Assembly: GCA_003168255.1 (NCBI GenBank)
Contig: PMSU01000098.1
Span: forward strand, 42,835-106,834
DNA: 64,000 nucleotides
Source of the DNA: Actinomycetota bacterium
GTDB taxonomy: Bacteria; Actinomycetota; Actinomycetes; Streptosporangiales; Streptosporangiaceae
Direction: 5' to 3'
The notes beneath the pieces are model-generated. The model ran no database searches. It was given only the letters and a program-made list of their open reading frames with translations, and was not told where the DNA came from. The translations under genes and the position numbers were made by a program. The stretch's first letter is position 1. Every line of letters begins with the position of its first letter. Below are positions 44,830 to 51,942 of the stretch, piece by piece.

Positions 44830-45135
44830 TCAGTCCTGCCTTTCCAGGTACCAGAGCATCTCGTCGTCGGTAACCTTTATCCGGCCGGCGAACGCCGACA
44901 GCGACGGCTCAAGCTCGGAGAGCTCGAAGCTGCGGCCCAGGGCGTCCTCCAGGCTGGCCCGGCTCAGTCGGCACCGCTGCGGGACACCGATACGGATGTA
45001 GCCTCCCGCGTCCTCCACCGTCACATCGGAGCCCGGGTTGTCGGCCTCGATGGCCTCGATCACCGCGTCCGCCAACTCGCCGTCGACCCCGCGGATCACC
45101 GGGCCGACCATCTTCACGTGCGTGTTCGTCGTCAT
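44830..45135 (-). CDS. tmoD: Toluene-4-monooxygenase-type effector protein
   Basis: A 101-aa cofactorless regulatory (effector) protein that docks on the hydroxylase. VKMVGPVIRGVDGELADAVIEAIEADNPGSDVTVEDAGGYIRIGVP and the C-terminal FAGRIKVTDDEMLWYLE match the TmoD/DmpM/MmoB family. ATG 45135 has a strong GAGGAAGG site. Third from the end of the operon in the order known from Pseudomonas tmo. Confidence 0.92.
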   Translation of the reverse strand: MTTNTHVKMVGPVIRGVDGELADAVIEAIEADNPGSDVTVEDAGGYIRIGVPQRCRLSRASLEDALGRSFELSELEPSLSAFAGRIKVTDDEMLWYLERQD

Positions 45136-45159
45136 GATGCCTTCCTCACGTGCTGGCGC

Positions 45160-45537
45160 TCAGATGCCAGGGCAGCGGTTGTGATGACGCAGGCCGTCTT
45201 GCGGGATGCCGACCCTGACGCGGTCGCCAGTGACCTCGACCGGGTAGGCATACAGCCGGCACCCGGCTGGGTTGATGCCGACGCCGGCCCGCAGGTCGAA
45301 CTCCCAGAGGTGACCCATGCACACCAGCACGCCGGAGTCCTCATCGAAGTCTCCGTCGGCCAGCGGCATCTCCTGGTGCGGGCACATCCCCTGGTAGGCC
45401 CTGACCTCGCCGCCCGGCAGGTGCACGAGCAGGACCGGCTCATCGGCCACTTGGACGTCGAGGATGTCGCCCTCCCACAGTTCGCCCAGGTCCACCGCGT
45501 CCACCCAGCGGACAGCGGCATCGGTGCCCGTGCTCAC
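45160..45537 (-). CDS. tmoC: Toluene-4-monooxygenase-type Rieske ferredoxin
   Basis: A 125-aa Rieske [2Fe-2S] ferredoxin that passes electrons to the hydroxylase. Ligands are Cys52/His54 in CPHQEMPLADG and Cys73/His76 in CMGHLWEFD. GTG 45537 overlaps the tmoB stop (GTGA); the track ORF begins upstream in another gene's region. As no reductase is encoded in the window, it must be reduced by an enzyme encoded elsewhere. It might also serve the Rieske oxygenase at 53808, which is speculation. Confidence 0.93.
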   Translation of the reverse strand: MSTGTDAAVRWVDAVDLGELWEGDILDVQVADEPVLLVHLPGGEVRAYQGMCPHQEMPLADGDFDEDSGVLVCMGHLWEFDLRAGVGINPAGCRLYAYPVEVTGDRVRVGIPQDGLRHHNRCPGI

Positions 45538-45779
45538 GCGTACACGACCTCGAGCACGTCCAGCGGGGCGAGATTCGCTTCGGCGACCGTGACCTCGTCC
45601 GCGACGAACTCGCCCTGGCGGCGGATCCGCATCGGCCTGTCCTGCGCGGCCACTCGGCGGCCGACCACGTGGTGCGCGATCTTCTCGGCCACCACCGTCA
45701 TCGGGTCGTCGGTATCGACGGGCACCAGGAGCACCACGAAGTCGCCCTCGAAGATTCCCTGTACCGGAAACAGCGCCAT
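45534..45779 (-). CDS. tmoB: Toluene-4-monooxygenase-type hydroxylase gamma subunit
   Basis: An 81-aa ubiquitin-like gamma subunit: MALFPVQGIFEGDFVVLLVPVDTDDPMTVVAEKIAHHVVGRRV ... APLDVLEVVYA, matching TmoB. ATG 45779 starts 2 bp after the tmoA stop with GGAAGG upstream; the track version has 19 extra residues. Stabilises the hydroxylase complex. Confidence 0.92.
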   Translation of the reverse strand: MALFPVQGIFEGDFVVLLVPVDTDDPMTVVAEKIAHHVVGRRVAAQDRPMRIRRQGEFVADEVTVAEANLAPLDVLEVVYA

Positions 45780-45781
45780 CG

Positions 45782-47281
45782 TCAGGCCTTCCCGTTCTCG
45801 CGCGCCCAGGCGTAGTTGGTGGCATCCTGGCCGCATTCCTCGGGGGACAGGCCCATGTAGGCCAGCGCCCCGCCGAGGTCCGGGGGCTGGATGAGGCCGC
45901 CGAGGAACCGGTCGATGATGCCCAGGTGACCCTTGAACCTGGCCGAGCTCTGCTCAAAGATCCACTTGCAGGGCTCGGAGCAGAACGTGTACCTGCGTCC
46001 CTCTAGGTCAAGCAGGAGCGGCGCCGGGCTCTTCAGGAAGCCGGCGGCGTACCCGGCCGGCGACACCACCGGGATCTGGCACATGTTGCAGACCATCGGG
46101 AAGGTCTCCGGCAGGGTCAGCTCCGGCTTGCCGGCCCGGACGTTCGCCGTGATCACGTCCCAGTACTTGCCGAACGAGTCGTTCCAGCCCGGGTACTTCT
46201 CCTCCAGCCACTCCCGCTCGGCGCCGGACATCCCGGCGTCCGGGTTCCACCACACGGTGGGCCGCCAGGTCCAGATGCCCAGGTGCAGCGCGTGGTGGTA
46301 CCACTCGAGTTCGCCGAGGAACTGCTCGTTCCAGTACCACGGCCGTTCCAGGCCGAAGTCCCTGAACTGGTCGATGAACTGCTTGTTGATCCACTCGTTC
46401 ATGAACTCCTTGAACGAGTGGGTGCGGTGCTCCAGCGGCGTGTAGTAGTCCATCGAAATCCCGGTGAGCAGGGCGAAGACGTGCCAGCTCCGCCAGAACA
46501 TGTGGTCAACTAGATGTTGCGCGACCTCCTTCTGGCCGTTCTCCACCAGGATTTTTATCGTCGGCTCGCCCTGCTGGGAGTGCCGGGCCTCGTCGGTCTG
46601 GATGGAGGAGATCAGCGCGCCAAAGTCGAGGTCGCCGACGTTCATCGCATCCGCGGCCATGCCGAGGAACTGCAGGTTGGTGAAGCCGGTCTCGAAGGTG
46701 AAGGTGAGCTGGATCGCGGTGGATACCGCGTCATTGGCGGTGAACATGTCGTCGAACAGGTGCCGGGCCGCGATCGCGCCCCACTCGTTGGTGTGCAGCG
46801 CCTTATGCGCCCAGTCCATCCGCGGTTCTTTATTGAGCAGGGTGTACGGGAAGTAGGTCTGGATCTGTCCGTGCCTGGTCTCGTCCAGGCAGCCGAAGGT
46901 GGCCATGTTGCGCCACGCGGCGGCCCGGCCGAAGCGGCCCATCCGGGACTCCCCGAGGCCCGCGATGTACTCGGGCACGGCGATTGCACCGTAATGTGCG
47001 ACTATCGCTGATTTCCATCCCGGGTCCAGCTCGTCAAACATCCGGGACCGGCCGATCACCGAGTTCACCGAGTACACGCCGGCGTCCTTGCCTACCTGGT
47101 TATGCACGTACTCGGAGTAGGTGACCTTGTAGGGCTCATCCCAGCCCCACCACTTCTCGGCCGGGATGCCGTAGGTGTTCGACAGGTCCTGGGGCCAGGC
47201 CTCTTCCTGGTCCACGTAGGACAGGGTCCAGTTCATGTCCCTGGTGAGGTCGTACCACTCGGACCGGGCCAGACTGGGCAT
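45782..47281 (-). CDS. tmoA: Toluene-4-monooxygenase-type hydroxylase alpha subunit
   Basis: Catalytic di-iron subunit, 499 aa. With ATG 47281 (GGAGGAACC upstream) all ligands fall at the positions known for Pseudomonas T4MO: Glu104, Glu134, His137, Glu197, Glu231 and His234 (CLDETRHGQ, FETGFTN, QTDEARHSQQG), plus active-site Thr201. This supports aromatic (benzene/toluene/phenol-type) hydroxylation. The C-terminus retains VCNMCQ and FCSEPCKW, a four-Cys YHS/TRASH-like site that I recall as lost in T4MO. First gene of the operon; upstream are Crp-like and IclR-like sites. Confidence 0.95.
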   Translation of the reverse strand: MPSLARSEWYDLTRDMNWTLSYVDQEEAWPQDLSNTYGIPAEKWWGWDEPYKVTYSEYVHNQVGKDAGVYSVNSVIGRSRMFDELDPGWKSAIVAHYGAIAVPEYIAGLGESRMGRFGRAAAWRNMATFGCLDETRHGQIQTYFPYTLLNKEPRMDWAHKALHTNEWGAIAARHLFDDMFTANDAVSTAIQLTFTFETGFTNLQFLGMAADAMNVGDLDFGALISSIQTDEARHSQQGEPTIKILVENGQKEVAQHLVDHMFWRSWHVFALLTGISMDYYTPLEHRTHSFKEFMNEWINKQFIDQFRDFGLERPWYWNEQFLGELEWYHHALHLGIWTWRPTVWWNPDAGMSGAEREWLEEKYPGWNDSFGKYWDVITANVRAGKPELTLPETFPMVCNMCQIPVVSPAGYAAGFLKSPAPLLLDLEGRRYTFCSEPCKWIFEQSSARFKGHLGIIDRFLGGLIQPPDLGGALAYMGLSPEECGQDATNYAWARENGKA

Positions 47282-47378
47282 GGTTCCTCCGTTCACGCTG
47301 GGCGCCTGTGTCGCAGCGTTAAATGTGGCCGGTGCTCCGCAACGACCGGGGTGCCATCCGCAAGAGGGTTGAGCGGAC

Positions 47379-47394
47379 TGTGTCGTACGTCACA
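47379..47394. promoter_or_regulatory. Crp/GlxR-like binding site
   Basis: TGTGTCGTACGTCACA differs from the consensus TGTGA-N6-TCACA at one position and keeps the central TA. It lies within a near-perfect 20-bp palindrome ACTGTGTCGTACGTCACAGT, about 98 bp upstream of tmoA. Confidence 0.6.
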
Positions 47395-47429
47395 GTGTGG
47401 GTTGGGTGCCGCCATCCGGCAAGAGAGTC

Positions 47430-47446
47430 GTTCCGCGCTGCGGGAC
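47430..47446. promoter_or_regulatory. IclR-type operator candidate, tmo/HAD region
   Basis: GTTCC-GCGCTGC-GGGAC, a 5-7-5 inverted repeat matching GTYCC-N7-GGRAC, between divergent tmoA and the HAD gene. Same motif at 50704 and 63600. Confidence 0.5.
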
Positions 47447-47532
47447 AGCATCGCTATTCGAGCGTCAGTGACGACGTAGTGTCGTGAGCCGGCGCACTGA
47501 ACTGAGACTGGCTCCGGGCGGAGGGAGGACAG

Positions 47533-48303
47533 TTGGCGACTGCACGCGGATTGCTGCTCGATATCGGTGGCGTGATCCTGCGTCCCGCAACGGTTCTGGC
47601 TGAGGCTCTCGCTAACTCCGAGCCGCGGCTCCGGCCCACCGTGACAGCTCTGGCGATAGGTACCGAGCACGACGAACTCTGGCAGCGGATGCTCCGCTGC
47701 GAGATCAGCGAGCGGGCTTACTGGGCGCAGCGCGCGGCCGAGCTAGGGGCCGCCATCGGTGAGCAGTGGGACACCAGGACGATGATTAACCGGATGTACG
47801 ACCGGCCCGACGCGGACTGGCTCGACGCTGATTGCGTCGCGCTGATGGCCGACGCCAGCGCGGCCGGCATCCCGCTCGGTGCCCTCACGAACGATCTCGC
47901 CGACTTCCACGGGCGGGAATGGGTGGAGCAACAAGAGTGGCTCAAGCCTTTCGACGTCATCGTCGACGCGTCAGTGACAGGGGTGCTGAAGCCCGACCCG
48001 CGGGCATTCGCGGCGGGAGCGGCAGCCCTTCAGCTCGATCCGTCCGAGGTGGTGTACCTCGATGACATGCCCTGGAACGCCGCAGCCGGCGCGGCAGCGG
48101 GCCTCCAGGCGATCGAGGTCTCCTACGCCGCCCCGCAGCTGGCGTTCGACGAGGCGCGTTCGCGGCTAGGACTGAGCCCCCGCGCGGGGCCTGAGGCCCC
48201 GCGGCCTGAGGCCCCGCGGCCTGAGGCCCCGCGGCCTGAGGCCCCGCGCGGCCTTGACGCCCCCCGCGGCCTGCCCTGCGCGTCTGACGCCCACGTGGCC
48301 TGA
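47533..48303 (+). CDS. HAD family hydrolase
   Basis: Haloacid dehalogenase-like protein of 256 aa starting at TTG 47533 behind GGAGGAC. Motif I is LLLDIGGVI (second Asp replaced by Gly, first Asp retained as nucleophile), motif II is GALTND, motif III is the Lys in VTGVLKPDPRAF, and motif IV is VVYLDDMPWN. It may be a phosphatase; it lies at the head of a transcript with a tautomerase and an SDR in the aromatic island. The C-terminal ~45 residues are PRPEA repeats from a 15-bp tandem repeat and are unlikely to be part of the fold. Confidence 0.82.
   Translation: MATARGLLLDIGGVILRPATVLAEALANSEPRLRPTVTALAIGTEHDELWQRMLRCEISERAYWAQRAAELGAAIGEQWDTRTMINRMYDRPDADWLDADCVALMADASAAGIPLGALTNDLADFHGREWVEQQEWLKPFDVIVDASVTGVLKPDPRAFAAGAAALQLDPSEVVYLDDMPWNAAAGAAAGLQAIEVSYAAPQLAFDEARSRLGLSPRAGPEAPRPEAPRPEAPRPEAPRGLDAPRGLPCASDAHVA
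48190..48249. repeat. 15-bp tandem repeat at 3' end of HAD gene
   Basis: Four copies of CCTGAGGCCCCGCGG, translated as PEAPR; degenerate copies continue to about 48330. Confidence 0.9.
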
Positions 48304-48348
48304 CGCCCCGCACGGCCTGACCCCCGCATCCGAGAAGAAGGAGGAATC

Positions 48349-48588
48349 ATGCCCCTAGTTCGCATCGACATCATGGAGGGCCGAAAGCCCGAGATGATAC
48401 GGGAACTGCACGAGCGAGTCGCGGCCCTGGTCGCGGAGATTCTCGACACCCCCATCGAACGGGTCCGGACGTACATCACCCAGTTCCCGCCGCACGCATG
48501 GGGGATCGGGGGGGTCCCGGCCGATGTAGCGCGAGCTGAGGACATCGCAGCGCGCGCGGCGGCCGCGCAGGACCCCGGCAGTACATGA
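48349..48588 (+). CDS. 4-oxalocrotonate tautomerase family protein
   Basis: A 79-aa tautomerase with the catalytic N-terminal proline after Met (MPLVRIDIMEGRKPE) and the QFPPHAWGIGG motif. In meta-cleavage pathways it converts 2-hydroxymuconate to 2-oxo-3-hexenedioate, linking the semialdehyde dehydrogenase product to the decarboxylase. Strong AAGGAGGAATC ribosome site. ATGA overlap with the next SDR gene. Confidence 0.88.
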   Translation: MPLVRIDIMEGRKPEMIRELHERVAALVAEILDTPIERVRTYITQFPPHAWGIGGVPADVARAEDIAARAAAAQDPGST

Positions 48589-49340
48589 CCGACGCCGAGC
48601 TGTGCGTCGTCGTCGGCGCCACCGGGACCATCGGCAGCGCGGTCACCAGGCGGCTGACCGAACGCGGCCTGCGGGTTCTGGCGGTGGCCAGGCAGGCCGA
48701 CGCTCTGGATGCGCTGGCCGGCGAATCGGCCGCGGTGTCCACTTGCGTCGCTGACATCAGTTCCAACTCGTCGATCGGCCTGCTGGCGAACGCGGTAGCC
48801 GGACGGCCTGTGCGGATGGCCGTGCTCGCCGCCGGCCTGCCGGTTCGCGGATCCGCCGAGGTCATCGACCCAGATCTGCTGGCGGTCGGCGCCAACGTGA
48901 AGCTGGGCGGCCTGCTACGTCTCGTCCGGGGGGTAAGCGGCTCGTTGCGGCGTGGCTCGAGGCTCGTCACGTTCGCCGGATCGCTCGGCCTCGAGCCGCG
49001 CGCCGGCGAGGCCGGCCCCGGTGCCATCAACGCCGGGGTCTTCAACCTGATGCGGCAGCTCAGCCTCATCTACGGCCCGCGCGGCATCACCACGCACACG
49101 ATCAGCCCTGGCCCCGCGGACACCCCGAGACTGCGCAAGATCGCCGAGGGCGTGGCAGCGGAGAGCAACAGGCCATTTGACGAGGTCTGGCAGACATACG
49201 TCGAGGCGACGTCGCTGCGGCGCTTGCCTACCGCGGACGAGATCGCCTGGGGAGTGACGCTGCTGCTCGATCCAGAGGCAGACCTGCTGCACGGCAGCGT
49301 TCTGTACCTAGACGCCGGAGGCCACCGGGGCATCCACTGA
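48585..49340 (+). CDS. SDR-like protein lacking the catalytic Tyr/Lys
   Basis: Short-chain dehydrogenase fold of 251 aa with cofactor motif VVGATGTIGSAVTRR, AVLAAGLP and the post-catalytic segment THTISPGPADTPRLRKIAEGV. The YxxxK motif, expected before NAGVFNLMRQ, reads AGPGAINAGV, so both Tyr and Lys are replaced, although Ser of FAGS remains. It may be a non-catalytic or mechanistically altered SDR. Translationally coupled to the tautomerase. Confidence 0.82.
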   Translation: MTDAELCVVVGATGTIGSAVTRRLTERGLRVLAVARQADALDALAGESAAVSTCVADISSNSSIGLLANAVAGRPVRMAVLAAGLPVRGSAEVIDPDLLAVGANVKLGGLLRLVRGVSGSLRRGSRLVTFAGSLGLEPRAGEAGPGAINAGVFNLMRQLSLIYGPRGITTHTISPGPADTPRLRKIAEGVAAESNRPFDEVWQTYVEATSLRRLPTADEIAWGVTLLLDPEADLLHGSVLYLDAGGHRGIH

Positions 49341-49530
49341 CCCCGGGGCTGCCCGCGACTCCGCGCGCCTCGGTTTGCCTGCCCTAGCCGGGGCGCGGCT
49401 CACCCAAGACAGCCGCACCCCTGGATCGATCTCGGGTGGGGTGAGGCCAGGGGGATGCCTGGGGCAAGCGGGGCAGGTGATGGTTGCCGGGCCCGCATAA
49501 CGGGACGCGCAGGGGCCAGGGCCAGGCATG

Positions 49531-49572
49531 AATGTGGCGTGGCCTACCACCAGTGGGGGGCTCTGCCACATC
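49531..49572. repeat. Interspersed palindromic repeat, copy 2
   Basis: AATGTGGC ... CCTACCACCAGTGG ... GCTCTGCCACATC; the reverse-complement orientation of copy 1, with ATGTGGC/GCCACAT arms conserved and one change in the core. Confidence 0.8.
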
Positions 49573-49650
49573 CATCGCCCCGCAGGCGGCATGAACGCCT
49601 ACCGAAGGGGGCCCGCAGCCCGGCCAGGCCCCGTCGAGCGGCATGAAATG

Positions 49651-49778
49651 CCCCCGCCGAAGGGCCCGTGCCCCCGCCGAAGGGCCCGTGCCCCCGCCGA
49701 AGGGCCCGTGCCCCCGCCGAAGGGCCCGTGCCCCCGCCGAAGGGCCCGTGCCCCCGCCGAAGGGCCCGTGCCCCCGCC
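49651..49778. repeat. 20-bp tandem repeat, 6 perfect copies
   Basis: Six identical consecutive units of CCCCCGCCGAAGGGCCCGTG followed by a partial seventh. No spacers, so not CRISPR. Confidence 0.95.
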
Positions 49779-49784
49779 AGGCCC

Positions 49785-49832
49785 GTCGATGTGGAGTTAC
49801 CTACCACCGGTGGTAGGCGCTGCCACATCGAC
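49785..49832. repeat. Interspersed palindromic repeat, copy 3
   Basis: Outer arms GTCGATGTGG / CCACATCGAC (10 bp) and a perfect 18-bp core CCTACCACCGGTGGTAGG at 49800-49817. Confidence 0.85.
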
Positions 49833-49859
49833 GACATTCGCCACGCCAAGAGGCGCGCC

Positions 49860-50681
49860 TTACCAGGCGCGTGGCGTCATGGCGCGGGCCGTCCGTGCCG
49901 GTCCTGGCCGGTAGCCCAGCCGGCGGCTGATCACCTCGGCCGCCTCGACCACCAGGTGGGTGTAGCGGCGCATCGCGTCGCCGCGCATTCGAGACGAGGC
50001 GCCGACCACGCTCACCGCGGCGATCGCCGCGCCGTCGGAGTCCCGCAGCGGTGCCCCGACCGAGGTGACGCCGATGTGCCCTTCCTCGAGGTTGGAGGCC
50101 CAGCCGCGACCAGCTACCCGGTCCAGCTCGGCGATAAGGATTGTCTTGTCGGTGATGCTCCGCGGCGTGCACGCCGCGAGTTCGTGCCCGTCAAGGCGTC
50201 GCAGCAGTTCCGGTCGCGGCAGCGCGGCCATCAGTACCTTGCCCGAACTTGTCCAGTGCGCCGGCAGCCGGTGGCCCACCCGCCGGAAGATGGGCAGCAT
50301 CTGGCTGCTCTCGAGCCGCTCAACGTAGATCACCTCAAGGCCGTCGAGCACGGCGATGTGCACCATCTCGCCGGTGTTGTGGCGCAATGTGGTGAGTACC
50401 GGCAGGGCGGCTTCGTGCAGGTCGACGTGTTCGGTGACGGTAGTGCCGAGCTCGTAGAGGGCGAGCCCAAGCCGGTACTTGCCGGTGGCGGGGTTTTGCT
50501 CGAGCAGCCGTTCGGTGACCAGGGTCGTGACGATTCGGTGCGCGGTGCTCTTGCCTAGTCCGACTCGCCGGGCCAGTTCGCTCACGCCAAGTTCCCGGTC
50601 CGCGCTGGAGAACGCCCGCAGCACCCTGACCGCCTTGCGGACAGACTCTACGAGGCCTCGATCGGCCGAAACAATGGCCAC
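49860..50681 (-). CDS. IclR family transcriptional regulator
   Basis: A 273-aa regulator with the N-terminal winged helix (VRKAVRVLRAFSSADRELGVSELARRVGLGKSTAHRIVTTLVTERLL) and the C-terminal ligand-binding domain (RVGHRLPAHWTSSGKVLMAALP, RGWASNLEEGHIGVTSVGAPLRDSDGAAIAAVSVVG). IclR proteins often control aromatic catabolism. GTG 50681 lies 7 nt after a TAATGT -10 on the minus strand, suggesting a leaderless, self-controlled transcript. The palindrome at 50703-50721 would overlap its -35, and related palindromes occur in the other two control regions of the island. Confidence 0.93.
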   Translation of the reverse strand: MAIVSADRGLVESVRKAVRVLRAFSSADRELGVSELARRVGLGKSTAHRIVTTLVTERLLEQNPATGKYRLGLALYELGTTVTEHVDLHEAALPVLTTLRHNTGEMVHIAVLDGLEVIYVERLESSQMLPIFRRVGHRLPAHWTSSGKVLMAALPRPELLRRLDGHELAACTPRSITDKTILIAELDRVAGRGWASNLEEGHIGVTSVGAPLRDSDGAAIAAVSVVGASSRMRGDAMRRYTHLVVEAAEVISRRLGYRPGPARTARAMTPRAW

Positions 50682-50702
50682 GATCAGTACATTACCCCCG
50701 AA

Positions 50703-50721
50703 CGTCCCGCATGGCGGGACG
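50703..50721. promoter_or_regulatory. IclR operator candidate, iclR/split kinase region
   Basis: CGTCCCGC-ATG-GCGGGACG, a perfect 8-bp inverted repeat (core GTCCC-N7-GGGAC), between the divergent iclR and PEP-synthase-like genes, just upstream of the plus-strand -35. Confidence 0.6.
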
Positions 50722-50727
50722 GATGTC

Positions 50728-50756
50728 TTGTTCGCGTATCACGGTGTACCTACGCT
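50728..50756 (+). promoter_or_regulatory. Promoter candidate for the split aryl phosphotransferase operon
   Basis: TTGTTC and TACGCT separated by 17 bp, 42 bp before the GTG start, with the IclR-type palindrome directly upstream. Confidence 0.45.
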
Positions 50757-50797
50757 CCAAGCACCCGGCAACGCGGTCGGAACCTCTTGGAGGACGG

Positions 50798-51874
50798 GTG
50801 GCACACATCTCGTGGTTCGACCGGCACGACGCCGACGACGAGCCTGTGCTGGGCGGGAAGAACACCAGTCTGGGATTGCTCACATCAGCGGGTCTGCCTG
50901 TCCCGCCCGGCTTCGCGGTGACGGCCAGCGCCTATCGCACGGTATTCGCATCGACCGGCGTCGAGGACAGCCTGACGCGCCTGCTCGCCGACCTCGATCC
51001 GAGCGACCCGGCGAGCGTGGCAGCCGCCGGACACCGCGCCAGAGAGCTGATCCTCGCCATCGACCTGCCGCCCTGGCTGCTCGACCCGCTGGCGGAGGCC
51101 TACGCCCAACTGGGCGAGCACTGCAGCACGAAGGACGTTCCGGTGGCCGTGCGTTCGTCGGCGACCTGCGAGGATCAGCCCGACGCCAGCTTCGCCGGCG
51201 AGCACGACACGTTTCTGTGGGTACGGGGCGCCGAGGCTGTCGGGGCCCACGTCTTGCGGTGCTGGTCCAGCCTGTTCACCGACCGGGCCATCAGCTATCG
51301 CTGGCGGATGCACTACGCCGAGGCCGGTGCCGCGATGAGCGTCGGCGTGCAACAGATGGTGCTGCCCAAGGCGGCCGGGGTGGCGTTCACCCTCAACCCG
51401 CACAACGGCGACCGCTCGCAGATCGCGATCGACGCCTCGTGGGGTCTGGGTGAGGCCGTCGTCAGCGGCTCGGTAACCCCGGACAACTTCCTGGTGGACA
51501 AAGTGATGGGAACCATCACCCGGCGCATCATCTCGACCAAGACGATTGAGCACCGGCTCGACGGCGATCGCGTCGTCGAGGCCGAGGTCGACCAGGATCG
51601 CCGGGACATTCCCTGCATCACCGATGACGAGGTCCGCGCGGTGGCCGGCCTCGCGCGACGGGCCGAGAAGCACTTCGGGTGCCCGCAGGACGTCGAGTGG
51701 GCGATCGACCCGCTGATCACCGGCGAGGACAAAGTCGTCCTTCTCCAGAGCCGCCCGGAGACCGTCTGGAGCAGGAAGCCACGCACGACCGCGGCTAACT
51801 CAAGCGACATGTTCCGGAGCATGGTCGACACGCTGCTCGACGCCAACCGAGGGCGGGAAGCCGCACCCGGGTAA
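50798..51874 (+). CDS. PEP-synthase N-terminal-like ATP-binding subunit (PpsB/CreH-like)
   Basis: A 358-aa protein equal to the ATP-grasp-like N-terminal part of PEP synthase (PPDK_N). LGGKNTSLGLLTSAGLPVPPGFAVTASAYR, VPVAVRSSATCEDQPDASFAGEHDTFL (about 113-139) and the end motif DVEWAID ... VLLQSRPET are all present; the phosphohistidine and PEP-binding domains are absent. Size and content match the ~40-kDa subunit of phenylphosphate synthase and the partner used in 4-cresol phosphorylation by Corynebacterium. GTG 50798 follows GGAGG. The next gene supplies the histidine domain. Rifampicin phosphotransferase is less likely because that enzyme is a single chain. Confidence 0.85.
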   Translation: MAHISWFDRHDADDEPVLGGKNTSLGLLTSAGLPVPPGFAVTASAYRTVFASTGVEDSLTRLLADLDPSDPASVAAAGHRARELILAIDLPPWLLDPLAEAYAQLGEHCSTKDVPVAVRSSATCEDQPDASFAGEHDTFLWVRGAEAVGAHVLRCWSSLFTDRAISYRWRMHYAEAGAAMSVGVQQMVLPKAAGVAFTLNPHNGDRSQIAIDASWGLGEAVVSGSVTPDNFLVDKVMGTITRRIISTKTIEHRLDGDRVVEAEVDQDRRDIPCITDDEVRAVAGLARRAEKHFGCPQDVEWAIDPLITGEDKVVLLQSRPETVWSRKPRTTAANSSDMFRSMVDTLLDANRGREAAPG

Positions 51875-51942
51875 TCGTGACGCAGTACCCGCCGTCCATG
51901 GTGGCCGGCGGACTCCGCTCATGAAGTTCAGGAAGGACTGCC

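Larger units (their letters stand above)
49341..49859. other. 519-bp repeat-rich intergenic region
   Basis: Between the SDR-like gene and iclR stops. It holds two copies of the interspersed palindrome (49531-49572, 49785-49832) bracketing a 20-bp tandem array (49651-49778). All ORFs here are translations of repeats. Confidence 0.75.

Noticed and set aside
47282-47532. Sigma-54 promoter, as seen for some proteobacterial aromatic monooxygenase operons
   Set aside because: No GG-N10-GC element was evident and actinomycetes generally lack sigma-54; Crp and IclR-like sites explain the region better.
49544-50172. Repeat-derived ORFs (for example GGGTGPSAGARALRRGHGPF)
   Set aside because: They translate the 20-bp tandem array and palindromes in several frames.
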